A stretch of 64,000 bases of DNA from Novimethylophilus kurashikiensis (GCF_003112435.1 NZ_BDOQ01000006.1:1-64000), one strand, 5' to 3'; counted from the first letter of the stretch, positions 26,716-35,620 are shown. Program-made: numbers and translations. Notes: generated from the sequence alone by a model not told the origin.

Positions 26716-28569
26716 ATGTCCAAAAGTTTTACCGCCCTGTTAATGCTCGCGCCGCTGACGACCTTGGCCGACGACCCTTTACAAGCCTTGATGCACGACG
26801 ACAACCAATGGGTCGCTCAGCGCAAGGATTATGAAAACCAGGGCTACAGCCGCCTCACCCAGATCAACCGCCGCAATGTGCGCAACCTGCATCTGGCTTG
26901 GACGTTCTCCACTGGCGTGGCACGGGGACATGAGGGAGCACCGTTGGTGGTCGGCAACTTGATGTACGTGCATACGGCCTTTCCCAACAACGTGTATGCA
27001 CTCGATCTCGACCACGACCAGAAAATCGCCTGGGCGTATTTCCCGCGGCAGGAAGACACGGTGCAGGCCGTGTTGTGCTGCGACAGCGTGAGCCGGGGGC
27101 TGGCATACGGCGACGGCAAGATTTTCTTGCAGCAGAACAACGGCGTGCTGGTCGCGCTGGATGCCATGACCGGCGCCAAGGTGTGGGATGTGCAGGTTAA
27201 CGACCCCAAGCTGGGCGGCACCAATACCAACGCGCCGCATGTCTTCAAGGACAAGGTGCTCACCGGCTGCAGCGGCGGCGAATTCGGCATTCGCTGCTTT
27301 ATCGCGGCCTACAACCTGAAGGACGGCTCGCTGGCCTGGAAAGCCTATAGCACGGGGCCGGATGCGGAGGTGCTGATTGGGCCGGGGTTTAACCGAGGCA
27401 ACCCGCATTACAGCGCGCTTTCTTCTTATGAAAACGTCAACGGCGGCAACAAGGAAGGCGGCGGATACCAGTCGCTGGATAAAACGCAGCTCAAATTCCC
27501 GGAATCCGATCTCGGCATCAAGACCTGGCTCAAGCCCCAAGCCACGCAAGACGGTTGGCAGCATGGCGGCGGGCCGGTATGGGGGTGGTTTTCATACGAT
27601 CCCAAGCTGAACCTGGTCTACTACGGCACAGGCAACCCGTCGCTGTGGAACCCCGATGTGCGCCCCGGCGACAACAAGTGGGCGATGACGCTGTTCGCCC
27701 GCGACCTCGATACCGGCATGGCGCGCTGGGGCTACCAGCTGACGCCGCACGACGAGTGGGATTACGACAGCGTGAATGAAATCATCCTGTGGGACGCCGA
27801 AGGCAAGAAGCTCGCCACCCATTTCGACCGCAATGGCTTCGCCTACACCCTGGATCGCCGCGACGGCACGCTGCTGGTGGCGGAGAAAGTACACCCCTTC
27901 GTCAATTGGGCAACCCGCGTCGATCTCGCCACTGGCATTCCGCAAAAAGACCCGCGCTACGCCACTCATGAAGACGCCAACGTCAAAGGCATCTGCCCCG
28001 CCGCGCTGGGCACCAAGGACGAACAGCCGGCCGCCTATTCGCCGCGCACCAAGTTGTTCTACGTGCCGCTCAACCACTTGTGCATGGATTACGAAGCCAT
28101 GGAGACCAAATATGTGGCCGGCCAGCCTTGGGTCGGCGCAAGCCTGTTGATGTACCCCGGCCCGGACGGCGTAATGGGCGGATTCATGGCTTGGGATGGC
28201 TTGCACGGCAAGACGCGCTGGTACAACAAGGAAAAATTCTCGCCCTGGGGCGGTGCACTGGCAACCGCGTCCGACCTCGTGTTCTACGGCACGCTGGATC
28301 GCTGGTTCAAGGCGCTGGATGCGAATACCGGCAAGGAATTGTGGCGCTTCCAGGTCGGCTCCGGCGTCATCGGCAACGCCATGACCTACGGCCACAAGGG
28401 CAAGCAGTACATCGGCGTGTTTTCCGGCATCGGCGGCTGGGCCGGCGTGGCGCTCAACCAGGGGCTCACGGAAGATAACGACGGCGCCGGCGCTGCAAAA
28501 GCCTATCGCGATCTGGCCCGCTACAACGCTGCGCCCGGCGGCGGTGCGCTCAACGTTTTCAGCCTGTAA
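26716..28569 (+). CDS. xoxF: XoxF-type lanthanide-dependent PQQ methanol dehydrogenase
   Basis: This 617-aa periplasmic quinoprotein oxidises methanol or related alcohols. From the ATG at 26716 there is a short signal peptide (MSKSFTALLMLAPLTTLA|DD). The vicinal disulfide is Cys121-Cys122 (VLCCDS). Metal and PQQ residues are readable: Glu189 (SGGEFG), Asn307 (GTGNPSLWN) and the catalytic Asp349. Asp351 in EWDYDSVNE is the extra Asp, two residues after the catalytic one, that distinguishes lanthanide-binding XoxF from calcium-binding MxaF (Ala there). The C-terminal region (FYGTLDRWFKALD, GIGGWAGV) is also XoxF-like. No xoxG cytochrome or xoxJ lies beside it, so partners must be elsewhere. An in-frame ATG at 26647 has a better ribosome site but would add a non-signal extension. 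Confidence 0.88.
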   Translation: MSKSFTALLMLAPLTTLADDPLQALMHDDNQWVAQRKDYENQGYSRLTQINRRNVRNLHLAWTFSTGVARGHEGAPLVVGNLMYVHTAFPNNVYALDLDHDQKIAWAYFPRQEDTVQAVLCCDSVSRGLAYGDGKIFLQQNNGVLVALDAMTGAKVWDVQVNDPKLGGTNTNAPHVFKDKVLTGCSGGEFGIRCFIAAYNLKDGSLAWKAYSTGPDAEVLIGPGFNRGNPHYSALSSYENVNGGNKEGGGYQSLDKTQLKFPESDLGIKTWLKPQATQDGWQHGGGPVWGWFSYDPKLNLVYYGTGNPSLWNPDVRPGDNKWAMTLFARDLDTGMARWGYQLTPHDEWDYDSVNEIILWDAEGKKLATHFDRNGFAYTLDRRDGTLLVAEKVHPFVNWATRVDLATGIPQKDPRYATHEDANVKGICPAALGTKDEQPAAYSPRTKLFYVPLNHLCMDYEAMETKYVAGQPWVGASLLMYPGPDGVMGGFMAWDGLHGKTRWYNKEKFSPWGGALATASDLVFYGTLDRWFKALDANTGKELWRFQVGSGVIGNAMTYGHKGKQYIGVFSGIGGWAGVALNQGLTEDNDGAGAAKAYRDLARYNAAPGGGALNVFSL

Positions 28570-28587
28570 CGCCATTCCCCTCTTTGT

Positions 28588-28615
28588 CCTCTACCGCACA
28601 GAGCGGCGGTAGAGG
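28588..28615 (+). terminator. Hairpin downstream of xoxF
   Basis: CCTCTACCGC, an 8-nt loop and GCGGTAGAGG form a perfect 10-bp stem, 18 bases after the xoxF stop. There is no U-run after it, so it may be a Rho-assisted end or an mRNA-stabilising structure. Confidence 0.5.
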
Positions 28616-28671
28616 CGCGGCCATACTCGCCGTGAGTCAAACGCCTAGCTCACGAGAGATTTATTGCCCAA

Positions 28672-29385
28672 ATGGTTGGCCACGCCACGGAAAAAACCGA
28701 ATTCGATCGCATTGCAGACGAGTATGCCGAGATGCATGCGCAAAGCATTGCGGCTTCGGGCGAGTCGCCTGAATATTTCGCCCGCTACAAGGTAGTCGAC
28801 GTTGCAGAGTGGCTCGGCAGCGCACGGAGCGATGTCCGGCGCATCCTGGATTTCGGCTCCGGTACGGGCAATACCCTGCCGCACCTCGCGCAGTGGTTTC
28901 CCCAGGCCATGGTCGTCAATGCCGATATCTCCCGGCGCTGCATGGAAGTGAGTCGTTCGCGTTTTCCCGACATCGCCTCCCAGTATTGCGAGATCGGTGC
29001 GCAGCAACTGCCTTTCAACGCGGCGAGTTTCGACTTAGTCTTTACCGCTTGTGTCTTTCACCATATTCCCCCAGACCAGCACGGCAACTGGCTAAAAGAA
29101 CTCAAGCGCGTCACCAAACCCGGCGGCCGATTGTTCCTGTTCGAGCACAACCCGCTCAATCCGCTCACAGTTGCGGCAGTACGTAGCTGCCCTTTCGATG
29201 AAAATGCCGTACTGATCGGTGCCGGCGACATGACCCAGCGCATCACCGCAGCCGGTTGGAAAGCCGCAGAGGCGGTCTACCGCATTTTCTTCCCGAAGCC
29301 CCTGGCGTTCGCCCGTCCCATGGAACGCTGGATGCGCAAGCTGCCGCTGGGCGCGCAATATTTCGTTTCGGCGGTCAACGCATGA
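28672..29385 (+). CDS. Class I SAM-dependent methyltransferase
   Basis: This 237-aa protein has a Rossmann-fold methyltransferase core: motif I ILDFGSGTGNTL binds S-adenosylmethionine, ADIS is the acidic end of strand 2, and FDLVFTACVFHHIP is the post-II motif. The substrate cannot be read. It is the first gene of a four-gene operon. Its TGA overlaps the ATG of gtrA (ATGA), so the products are probably made in balance. A role in modifying a sugar or lipid-linked intermediate is suggested by the neighbours. Confidence 0.85.
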   Translation: MVGHATEKTEFDRIADEYAEMHAQSIAASGESPEYFARYKVVDVAEWLGSARSDVRRILDFGSGTGNTLPHLAQWFPQAMVVNADISRRCMEVSRSRFPDIASQYCEIGAQQLPFNAASFDLVFTACVFHHIPPDQHGNWLKELKRVTKPGGRLFLFEHNPLNPLTVAAVRSCPFDENAVLIGAGDMTQRITAAGWKAAEAVYRIFFPKPLAFARPMERWMRKLPLGAQYFVSAVNA

Positions 29386-29810
29386 AGGGCAACAACACCC
29401 TGGTGCGGTTTCTGCTGGTCGGTGTCAGCAATACGCTGATAGGTATGGGGGTAATTTATCTCTGCTGGCGCGTGCTCGGCTGGCCCGACCTGCCTGCCAA
29501 CGTCACCGGCTACGCCATCGGCATCGCGTGGAGCTATACCCTCAACCGGCTCTGGACCTTCCAGCATCGCGGTACCGTTTCGCGCAGCCTGCCGCGTTTT
29601 CTGCTGGTATGCGCCATGGCCTACGCGGCCAATCTTGCCGTGCTGTTCGCCATGCGCGGCCTGATGGGGCCTGAAAGTTTTCTGCCGCACGTCGTCGGCA
29701 TGGGGGTCTATACCGTAAGCGGGTATCTGGGGAGCCGCTATTTTGCGTTTCAGCCTGGCCGTCCGCTGAAATCGCCCGCCTATACAGGAGAAGGAATCCC
29801 GCCCCCATGA
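29382..29810 (+). CDS. GtrA-family membrane protein
   Basis: This 142-aa protein has four predicted membrane helices and the GtrA signature regions (RFLLVGVSNTLIG; GYAIGIAWSYTLNRLWTF). GtrA proteins are thought to flip undecaprenyl-phosphate-linked sugars. The gene overlaps both neighbours by 4 nt (ATGA at each junction), a tightly coupled arrangement with the methyltransferase and the GtrB-like glycosyltransferase. Confidence 0.9.
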   Translation: MKGNNTLVRFLLVGVSNTLIGMGVIYLCWRVLGWPDLPANVTGYAIGIAWSYTLNRLWTFQHRGTVSRSLPRFLLVCAMAYAANLAVLFAMRGLMGPESFLPHVVGMGVYTVSGYLGSRYFAFQPGRPLKSPAYTGEGIPPP

Positions 29811-30751
29811 GCGCCTTGCACCTCAACCTGGTCGTCCCCTGCTACAACGAGGAAGAAGTCCTCGGCGAGACCAGCCGCCAACTGCTCGCCCAGATCGACC
29901 GCTTGCAGCGCGAAGGCATCGCAGACGAGCGCAGCAGCATCACGTTCATCGACGACGGATCGAAAGACGGCACCTGGCGCATCATCGAAAACCTCCATCG
30001 TGGCGATTCGCGCATTCACGGGCTCAAGCTTTCGCGCAATCGAGGCCACCAGAATGCGCTGCTGGCGGGGCTGCTCTCGGCACAGGGCGAGGTGCTGGTG
30101 AGCCTGGACGCCGATCTGCAGGACGACATCGAAGCCATCCCCAAGATGATCGCGGCGTACAGAAACGGGGCCGATATCGTCTACGGCGTCCGCGCCCGGC
30201 GCGACACCGATACCGCATTCAAGCGCAACACGGCCCGAATGTACTATGCCCTGCTGCGCAAGTTCGGCGTGGATGTGATCCCCGATCACGCCGATTACCG
30301 CCTGATGAGCCGTCGGGCGCTGGAGGCGTTGCGGGACTTCCGCGAGGTGAACCTGTTCTTGCGCGGCATCATCCCGCTGCTGGGGTTTCGCACCGAGATC
30401 GTCTATTACGACCGGCTCTCGCGCTTTGCCGGCGAGAGCAAATATCCGTTCGTCAAAATGCTGGCGTTGGCGCTGGAAGGCGTGTTTTCGTTCTCCACCG
30501 TGCCCTTGCGCTGGATCACCATCATGGGCGCGACCCTGGCCTTCGCGTCATTCTGCTTCGGCTTCTGGGCCTTGATCATCAAGCTGTTCGAACCGCAACT
30601 GGCGCTGCCGGGCTGGACTTCCATCGTAGTACCCATGTTCTTTCTCGGCGGCCTGCAGTTGCTCGCGCTCGGCGTCATCGGCGGCTATCTGTCCCGCGTC
30701 TACACCGAAACCAAGCAGCGGCCACGCTTCATCATCGAGAAATCCATCTAG
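29807..30751 (+). CDS. GtrB-like polyprenyl-phosphate glycosyltransferase (GT2)
   Basis: This 314-aa family 2 glycosyltransferase has an N-terminal catalytic domain (LVVPCYNEEEVL, FIDDGSKDGTW, VSLDADLQDDIEAIPKM) and two C-terminal membrane helices. That layout is typical of enzymes that load a sugar onto undecaprenyl phosphate at the cytoplasmic face. It starts within the gtrA stop (ATGA), and a multi-pass GT-C-like protein starts 3 bases after it. Together they resemble a GtrA/GtrB/Gtr(type) module that decorates surface polysaccharide. Confidence 0.9.
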   Translation: MSALHLNLVVPCYNEEEVLGETSRQLLAQIDRLQREGIADERSSITFIDDGSKDGTWRIIENLHRGDSRIHGLKLSRNRGHQNALLAGLLSAQGEVLVSLDADLQDDIEAIPKMIAAYRNGADIVYGVRARRDTDTAFKRNTARMYYALLRKFGVDVIPDHADYRLMSRRALEALRDFREVNLFLRGIIPLLGFRTEIVYYDRLSRFAGESKYPFVKMLALALEGVFSFSTVPLRWITIMGATLAFASFCFGFWALIIKLFEPQLALPGWTSIVVPMFFLGGLQLLALGVIGGYLSRVYTETKQRPRFIIEKSI

Positions 30752-30754
30752 CCC

Positions 30755-32251
30755 ATGCAATCTTCGGCGATGCGCTGGCTATGGCGATTGACCGTGCTCT
30801 GGGGCACGGCGATTTTCTGGCTGGCCCCGCATCCGCCCATGATCGACCTGCCGCAGCACGCCGGCCAGATCGCTTTGATGCGCGACATGCTGCTGGATCA
30901 ATCGCCCTGGTCCGACCTGTTCCGCATCAATCTCTTCACTCCTTATTTGCTGGGGTATGGCCTGGCGCTGCCCTTGAGCCTCGTCATGCCGGTCGTCGCC
31001 GCGCTCAAGGTGCTGCTAACCCTGGCCTATTTCGCTTTCGTACTGGCTTGCGTACAACTACGCCGCCACTTCGACGCCGATCCGCGGCTCGATTGGCTGG
31101 TGCTACCCGGCTTTTTCGGCTTTGCCTATCACTGGGGATTTTTTACCTTCCTGCTGGCCGCGCCCATCGGGCTATGGTTCGTGTTCCTGGCCGAGCATTT
31201 TTCCCAGAAACCCACGCCGCGATTGGCAGTAGGCCTCACCGTGCTGGGCTTGCTGCTGCTGGCCTCGCACGGCCTGGTGTTCCTGTTTGCGGTGGCAGTC
31301 GGCGGGCTGACGCTATTGCTGCGCTTGCGGGAGATTTCCTCGCGTGCCCTGGCCTTGACGCCCTATGTCGTCCTGGCGCTGGCCTGCATGGCGTATTTCC
31401 TCATCAACCGGCAGATCAACGTCGGCATGCAGACCGACCTTTCCGCAGTGACCTCCTGGAACGGCGGCCTGATGCGGATTCCCAAATCCATCATATACAC
31501 CCTCACCGCCGAATTCTCCGGCAAGGCCGTGGCACTGTGGGGCGCAGCCATGCTGGGCCTGCTCGCTACGCCGTGGCTGCTGGGCCAACGCCCGCAATCT
31601 CGCCGACGCCAAGCCGCGTGGATGCCGCTCGCCGTGCTCGTCGGCATCTTCACCCTCGCCCCCAGCAACGCCGCCGGAACGGTGTTTCTCTACCAACGCT
31701 TCGCCCTGTTCCTGCTGCCCGCCTACAGTTGGATCTTCGGCGGTGCAGAAAGCGCCAGACGGCACATCTGGGCCATGCCATTCCTAGTCGCCCTATGCTG
31801 GGCAGTGCTCGGCGTGCACAGCCTCGACACCTGGCGTTTCGGCCAGGAAAGCGCCGATTTTCAACACGCCATCGACACCCTGCCCCCCGGCCAGCGCGCC
31901 CTCATGCTCGTCTTCGACCCCGACAGCCCCGCCGCCGGCACCCGCGTCTACACCCACTACGCCGCCTGGTACCAAGCCGAAAAACAAGGCCTGGTCGACT
32001 TCAACTTCGCCTGGTTCCCCCCCCAAATCGTCCGCTACCGCCCCGACCGCCTGCCCGGCATCCAACCCGGATTCGAATGGCACCCCGAACGCTTCGACTG
32101 GGTGAAAAACAAAGGCAGCGACTACCGCTACTTCATCGCCCGATCCAAACACCCCCTCCCCGAACGCCTATTCGACGGCGCGGATTGTCCGCCTCAGCTA
32201 ATGCTGACAAGTGGCGAATGGCAGGTGTTTGAGTATCGAGGGTGTCCGTAA
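30755..32251 (+). CDS. Multi-pass membrane protein, GT-C-like (paralogue of the gene at 42688)
   Basis: This 498-aa protein has about ten hydrophobic helices. It shares long blocks with the 542-aa protein at 42688-44316, such as HPPMxDLPQHAGQ near the N-terminus and GLVDFNFAWFPPQIVRYRPD near the C-terminus. An early acidic residue after the first helix and a large C-terminal part are typical of GT-C glycosyltransferases that use lipid-linked donors. That assignment is by architecture only. Its operon position after gtrA and gtrB makes it the probable final transferase. It could also be a polymer-modifying protein of another type. Confidence 0.7.
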   Translation: MQSSAMRWLWRLTVLWGTAIFWLAPHPPMIDLPQHAGQIALMRDMLLDQSPWSDLFRINLFTPYLLGYGLALPLSLVMPVVAALKVLLTLAYFAFVLACVQLRRHFDADPRLDWLVLPGFFGFAYHWGFFTFLLAAPIGLWFVFLAEHFSQKPTPRLAVGLTVLGLLLLASHGLVFLFAVAVGGLTLLLRLREISSRALALTPYVVLALACMAYFLINRQINVGMQTDLSAVTSWNGGLMRIPKSIIYTLTAEFSGKAVALWGAAMLGLLATPWLLGQRPQSRRRQAAWMPLAVLVGIFTLAPSNAAGTVFLYQRFALFLLPAYSWIFGGAESARRHIWAMPFLVALCWAVLGVHSLDTWRFGQESADFQHAIDTLPPGQRALMLVFDPDSPAAGTRVYTHYAAWYQAEKQGLVDFNFAWFPPQIVRYRPDRLPGIQPGFEWHPERFDWVKNKGSDYRYFIARSKHPLPERLFDGADCPPQLMLTSGEWQVFEYRGCP

Positions 32252-32643
32252 GGTAGTCCGCCACGCTTCGTTATTTCAGATCTGTGCAAATGACCTAGAA
32301 ATCAAGAGCCTCCCCTTAATCCGATTATCTGCATTCCCATGCGATGTAGACCTCATTCGAAACTGGGGGGACATTTTCATATACAGCCACATGAAAAACT
32401 AAAACTCAAGAAGAACTAAAGGTATTACCTTCAGTGATTTTGTCCTTGATTTTGAGGATGCATACGGGCTCTAGCGCATCAAAGAGTGCAAATAGAATAG
32501 CTATACTGGTGATTTGGTTTAAAGTACCGTTCAACACTAACCAAGTGATCCTGATTGTACAGTTTTGAGGATGCCAATTAATCTTCAGGCTAGTGGCTAG
32601 ACAATCAATTAATAACAATTACATTCAATTAATTATAAAAATA
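32252..32643. other. AT-richer intergenic stretch
   Basis: No supported gene is seen in these 392 bases. Composition shifts to clearly AT-richer than the GC-rich operon that ends at 32251. A 70-codon minus-strand frame (32406-32618) lacks a ribosome site and recognisable features. Confidence 0.35.
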
Positions 32644-33057
32644 ATGAATAACATTCGTTGGTTACTTACTATTCCTTCTGCTATTGGAGGCTGGATTGTT
32701 GGCATTCTAGTTACCATTGTCATTTATTGGCTCAACGATGGGTTGTGCCCTGCCAATTACCTTTTATCAGATCATTGTGTTTACGCTCCCTGGACCCCTG
32801 CTGTACAAAAATCAGGCCTAGCCTTGGGCTCATTGACTTCAGCTTTTCTTGGTGTTTTGTTGCCGACACTTGTTGCCCCAACTTATCGCTTCCGTATCGC
32901 AATTGCTGCCTATCTTATGGGACTAGCTTGTGCAGTATTTTATGCTGTTGCTGCCCCATCTTTTTTTGCAATGCCTGCAACATTGGCCGCATGCAGCGGT
33001 TGGCTAACACTCCTGCGTATCCGATCGGTTCTAACCAATCATAGAGTCACTCACTAA
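32644..33057 (+). CDS. Hypothetical four-helix membrane protein
   Basis: This 137-aa protein has four hydrophobic stretches (LLTIPSAIGGWIVGILVTIVIYW, then segments around SLTSAFLGVLLPTLVAP, IAIAAYLMGLACAVFYAV and FFAMPATLAACSGWLTLL, in parts). I do not recognise the family. I chose the ATG at 32644 because it leads directly into the first helix; no strong ribosome site is visible. Codon use is AT-richer than all neighbours, and a dispersed repeat follows immediately, so it may have been acquired. Confidence 0.55.
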   Translation: MNNIRWLLTIPSAIGGWIVGILVTIVIYWLNDGLCPANYLLSDHCVYAPWTPAVQKSGLALGSLTSAFLGVLLPTLVAPTYRFRIAIAAYLMGLACAVFYAVAAPSFFAMPATLAACSGWLTLLRIRSVLTNHRVTH

Positions 33058-33159
33058 AGCACGGCTTATGTAATTCATAAGTGCTAAAAATTGATATCGC
33101 AATACCTTCACTTCAACCACTACAGCGTCAATAATCCACAATTGATGGCCTACCACCCA

Positions 33160-33466
33160 TTCCCCCTGACGCCCCGCCGAGCAGCACAGCCAAGTCGGGG
33201 GCTTTCGGCGAGGACTGTTTGAGGGCGTAGCCCGAGTTCCGCAGCCGCCCGGCTGGGCGAGCAGCGCAGGGAAGCCCGTAGGGTCGGGGCGTGGGGTGTC
33301 TTTTTCTTTCACCGATTTCTTTTGGACAAGCAAAAGAAATCGGTTCGCCTGTCGGGCGAGTCCGACGGTTTTAAGGTTTTAAATCGAAAACCCCTGGATT
33401 CCGGATCCAGCCTGGAATGACAAAACCACCCCTCACCCCTTCCCTCTCCCGCAAGGGGCGAGGGAG
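33160..33466 (-). repeat. Dispersed repeat, copy A (direct with copy B)
   Basis: This 307-bp element is nearly identical to 35261-35561. It contains a hairpin with a 13-bp stem CCGATTTCTTTTG/CAAAAGAAATCGG around a 6-nt loop (33319-33350), a GC-rich core with GGGCGGCTGCGGAA-type sequence on the minus strand, and at its end CTCTCCCGCAAGGGGCGAGGGAG. It carries no transposase. Its minus-strand open frame is translated alike in each copy but is almost certainly not a gene. Confidence 0.85.
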
Positions 33467-33549
33467 CACACCCCCTAAACATTATGCTCAAGCCAGCCAA
33501 CATCGCTTCATTAGCCAAAGATGATGCAGCCCTAATAACCAGATAGAAT

Positions 33550-33576
33550 CCTCCTTTTACCCATTTCTAAAGGAGG
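33550..33576 (+). promoter_or_regulatory. Hairpin hiding the metY ribosome-binding site
   Basis: CCTCCTTT (33550-33557) is the exact complement of the Shine-Dalgarno AAAGGAGG (33569-33576) that sits 4 bases before the metY ATG. The 8-bp stem with an 11-nt loop would block ribosome entry when folded. Opening by temperature, a ligand, a protein or an RNA would turn translation on. This is seen directly in the sequence; regulation is inferred. Confidence 0.6.
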
Positions 33577-33580
33577 CGTT

Positions 33581-34852
33581 ATGAAACTGGAAACCATCGC
33601 CGTGCACGGCGGTTACTCCCCCGACCCCACTACCAAAGCCGTCGCAGTGCCGATCTACCAGACGACCTCCTACGCCTTCGACGATACCCAGCACGGCGCC
33701 GACCTGTTCGACCTGAAAGTCCAGGGCAACATCTACACCCGCATCATGAACCCCACCACTGATGTGCTGGAAAAGCGCGTCGCCGAACTGGAAGGCGGCA
33801 TCGGCGCGCTGGGGCTGGCTTCGGGCATGGCGGCGATCACCTACGCCATCATGACGGTGGCCGAGGCGGGCGATAACATCGTCTCCGCCGCCACGCTCTA
33901 CGGCGGCACCTACAACCTGCTCGCCCATACCCTGCCGCAATACGGCATCGAAGTACGCTTCGCCGATCCGCGCGATCCGGCCGCTTTCGACAAGCTCATC
34001 GACGGCAAGACCAAGGCGCTGTTCTGCGAATCCGTCGGCAACCCGCTGGGCAACATTACCGACTTTGAAAAAATCGCCGAAATCTCTCACCGCCACGGCG
34101 TGCCGCTCATCGTCGACAACACCGTGCCCTCGCCTTACCTGTGCCGGCCTTTCGAGCACGGCGCCGATATCGTGGTGCACTCGCTCACCAAATATCTGGG
34201 CGGCCATGGCAACAGCATCGGCGGCGCGATCGTCGATTCCGGAAAGTTTCCCTGGGCCGAGCACAAAGCCCGCTTCCGCCGCCTCAACGAGCCGGACCCG
34301 TCTTATCACGGCGTGGTGTATACCGAAGCGCTGGGGCCAGCGGCCTTCATCGGCCGCGCCCGCGTCGTTCCGCTGCGCAACACCGGCGCGGCGCTGTCGC
34401 CGTTCAACGCCTTCCTCATCCTCCAAGGCATCGAAACCCTGGCGCTACGCATGGACCGCATCTGCGACAACGCACTCAAGGTGGCGCAGTTCCTCAAGGC
34501 TCACCCCAAGGTCAACTGGGTGAATTACGCGGGATTGCCGGATCACGCCGACAAGCCGCTGGTGGACAAATACATGGGCGGCCGCGCTTCCGGCATCCTG
34601 ACCTTCGGCGTCCACGGCGGCACTGCGGGCGGCGCACGCTTCCAGGATACGCTCAAGCTGTTTACACGGTTGGTGAATATCGGCGACGCCAAATCTCTCG
34701 CCTGCCACCCGGCCTCGACCACCCATCGTCAGCTCTCGCCGGAAGAACTCAAGAAAGCGGGCGTTAGCGAGGATATGGTGCGGTTGTCGGTGGGCATCGA
34801 GCATATCGATGATTTGCTGGAGGATTTGGGGCAGGCGTTGGAGGCGGCGTAA
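33581..34852 (+). CDS. metY: O-acetylhomoserine sulfhydrylase
   Basis: This 423-aa PLP enzyme of the Cys/Met metabolism family makes homocysteine from O-acetylhomoserine and sulfide in the cytoplasm. The PLP lysine is Lys204 in [11 protein letters not shown], with YTRIMNPTT and LASGMAAI as other PLP-pocket blocks. Length and the [20 protein letters not shown] block favour MetY over MetB or MetZ. The ribosome site AAAGGAGG is perfect but lies inside a hairpin. It is monocistronic, ends in a clear terminator, and has copies of a dispersed repeat on both sides. Confidence 0.92.
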   Translation: MKLETIAVHGGYSPDPTTKAVAVPIYQTTSYAFDDTQHGADLFDLKVQGNIYTRIMNPTTDVLEKRVAELEGGIGALGLASGMAAITYAIMTVAEAGDNIVSAATLYGGTYNLLAHTLPQYGIEVRFADPRDPAAFDKLIDGKTKALFCESVGNPLGNITDFEKIAEISHRHGVPLIVDNTVPSPYLCRPFEHGADIVVHSLTKYLGGHGNSIGGAIVDSGKFPWAEHKARFRRLNEPDPSYHGVVYTEALGPAAFIGRARVVPLRNTGAALSPFNAFLILQGIETLALRMDRICDNALKVAQFLKAHPKVNWVNYAGLPDHADKPLVDKYMGGRASGILTFGVHGGTAGGARFQDTLKLFTRLVNIGDAKSLACHPASTTHRQLSPEELKKAGVSEDMVRLSVGIEHIDDLLEDLGQALEAA

Positions 34853-34885
34853 GGAACGCTATGGTTACGCTGGGAGTTTTATGAG

Positions 34886-34912
34886 AAAAGCCGGGAAACC
34901 GGCTTTTCGTTT
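34886..34912 (+). terminator. Intrinsic terminator of metY
   Basis: AAAAGCCGG (34886-34894), loop GAAA, CCGGCTTTT (34899-34907), then CGTTTA. This is a 9-bp stem with a tetraloop and partial T-run, 33 bases past the metY stop. Confidence 0.85.
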
Positions 34913-34937
34913 ATTGGCCGGGGGTAGCCCGGCGGCT

Positions 34938-35127
34938 AGTTACTTTCTTGTGCTTGCCCACAAGAAAGTAACCAAAGAAGAAGGCACCCCCTGCCACGGT
35001 CCTGCGGACTCCCTTGCGCTGCGCGCCAAGCCGGGCGGCTGCGGAACTCGGGCTTGCAGCCCTCAAACAGTCCTCGCCAACGACTCCCGGCTTGACTGTG
35101 CTGCTCAGCGCGGCAGAAGGGGATTAG
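34938..35127 (+). repeat. Dispersed repeat, copy C (inverted and diverged)
   Basis: This stretch matches the reverse strand of copies A and B: the same order of hairpin, purine-rich linker, GC-rich core (GCCGGGCGGCTGCGGAACT) and CCTCAAACAGTCCTCGCC. Its hairpin has a different stem sequence, GTTACTTTCTTGTG/CACAAGAAAGTAAC (14 bp), around the near-identical loop CTTGCC (CTTGTC in A and B read the same way). The stem has thus changed on both sides while pairing was kept. Confidence 0.8.
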
Positions 35128-35260
35128 GAGATAGTGGCAATTGCAGGCGGGCCGCCTGCGCTACAGGGAGCTGCCCAGCTGAAACATCAGAACCTCAAAT
35201 GACAACAGCCCGTCCTAAACAGCTTCAGCAACAATATCCAAAACGATAGCCAACCGCCCT

Positions 35261-35561
35261 TTCCCCCTGACGTCCCGCCGAGCAGCACAGCCAAGTCGGG
35301 GGCTTTCGGCGAGGACTGTTTGAGGGCGTAGCCCGAGTTCCGCAGCCGCCCGGCTTGGCGCGCAGCGCAAGGGAGTCCGGAGGACCGGGGCGTGGGGTGT
35401 CTTTTTCTTTCACCGATTTCTTTTGGACAAGCAAAAGAAATCGGTTCGGCTGTCGGGCGAGTCCGACGGTTTTAAGGTTTTAAATCGCCCCCCCCTGGAT
35501 TCCGGATCAAGTCCAGAATGCCCCCCCTCACCCCAACCCTCTCCCGCAATGGGCGAGGGAG
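35261..35561 (-). repeat. Dispersed repeat, copy B (direct with copy A)
   Basis: This 301-bp copy has the same order and near-identical sequence to 33160-33466, differing mainly by a short indel in the CCCTCACCCC tract. Copies A and B are direct repeats about 2.1 kb apart enclosing metY, so recombination between them would delete or amplify the gene. Confidence 0.85.
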
Positions 35562-35620
35562 TATAAAAACCAACCCACGCCGCCACATGCTCGGATAACG
35601 CAAGCAAAAACCATCAACCA

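Noticed and set aside
32252-33060. Possible tRNA or integration site near the AT-rich island
   Set aside because: No cloverleaf, no CCA end and no direct repeats typical of an attachment site could be found.
33031-35434. Similar small ORFs (QKKSVKEKDTPRP-type) near 33.2 and 35.3 kb as a gene family
   Set aside because: They are translations of the dispersed repeat. The third copy keeps a related frame only because the DNA is similar, and its hairpin is preserved rather than codon sense.
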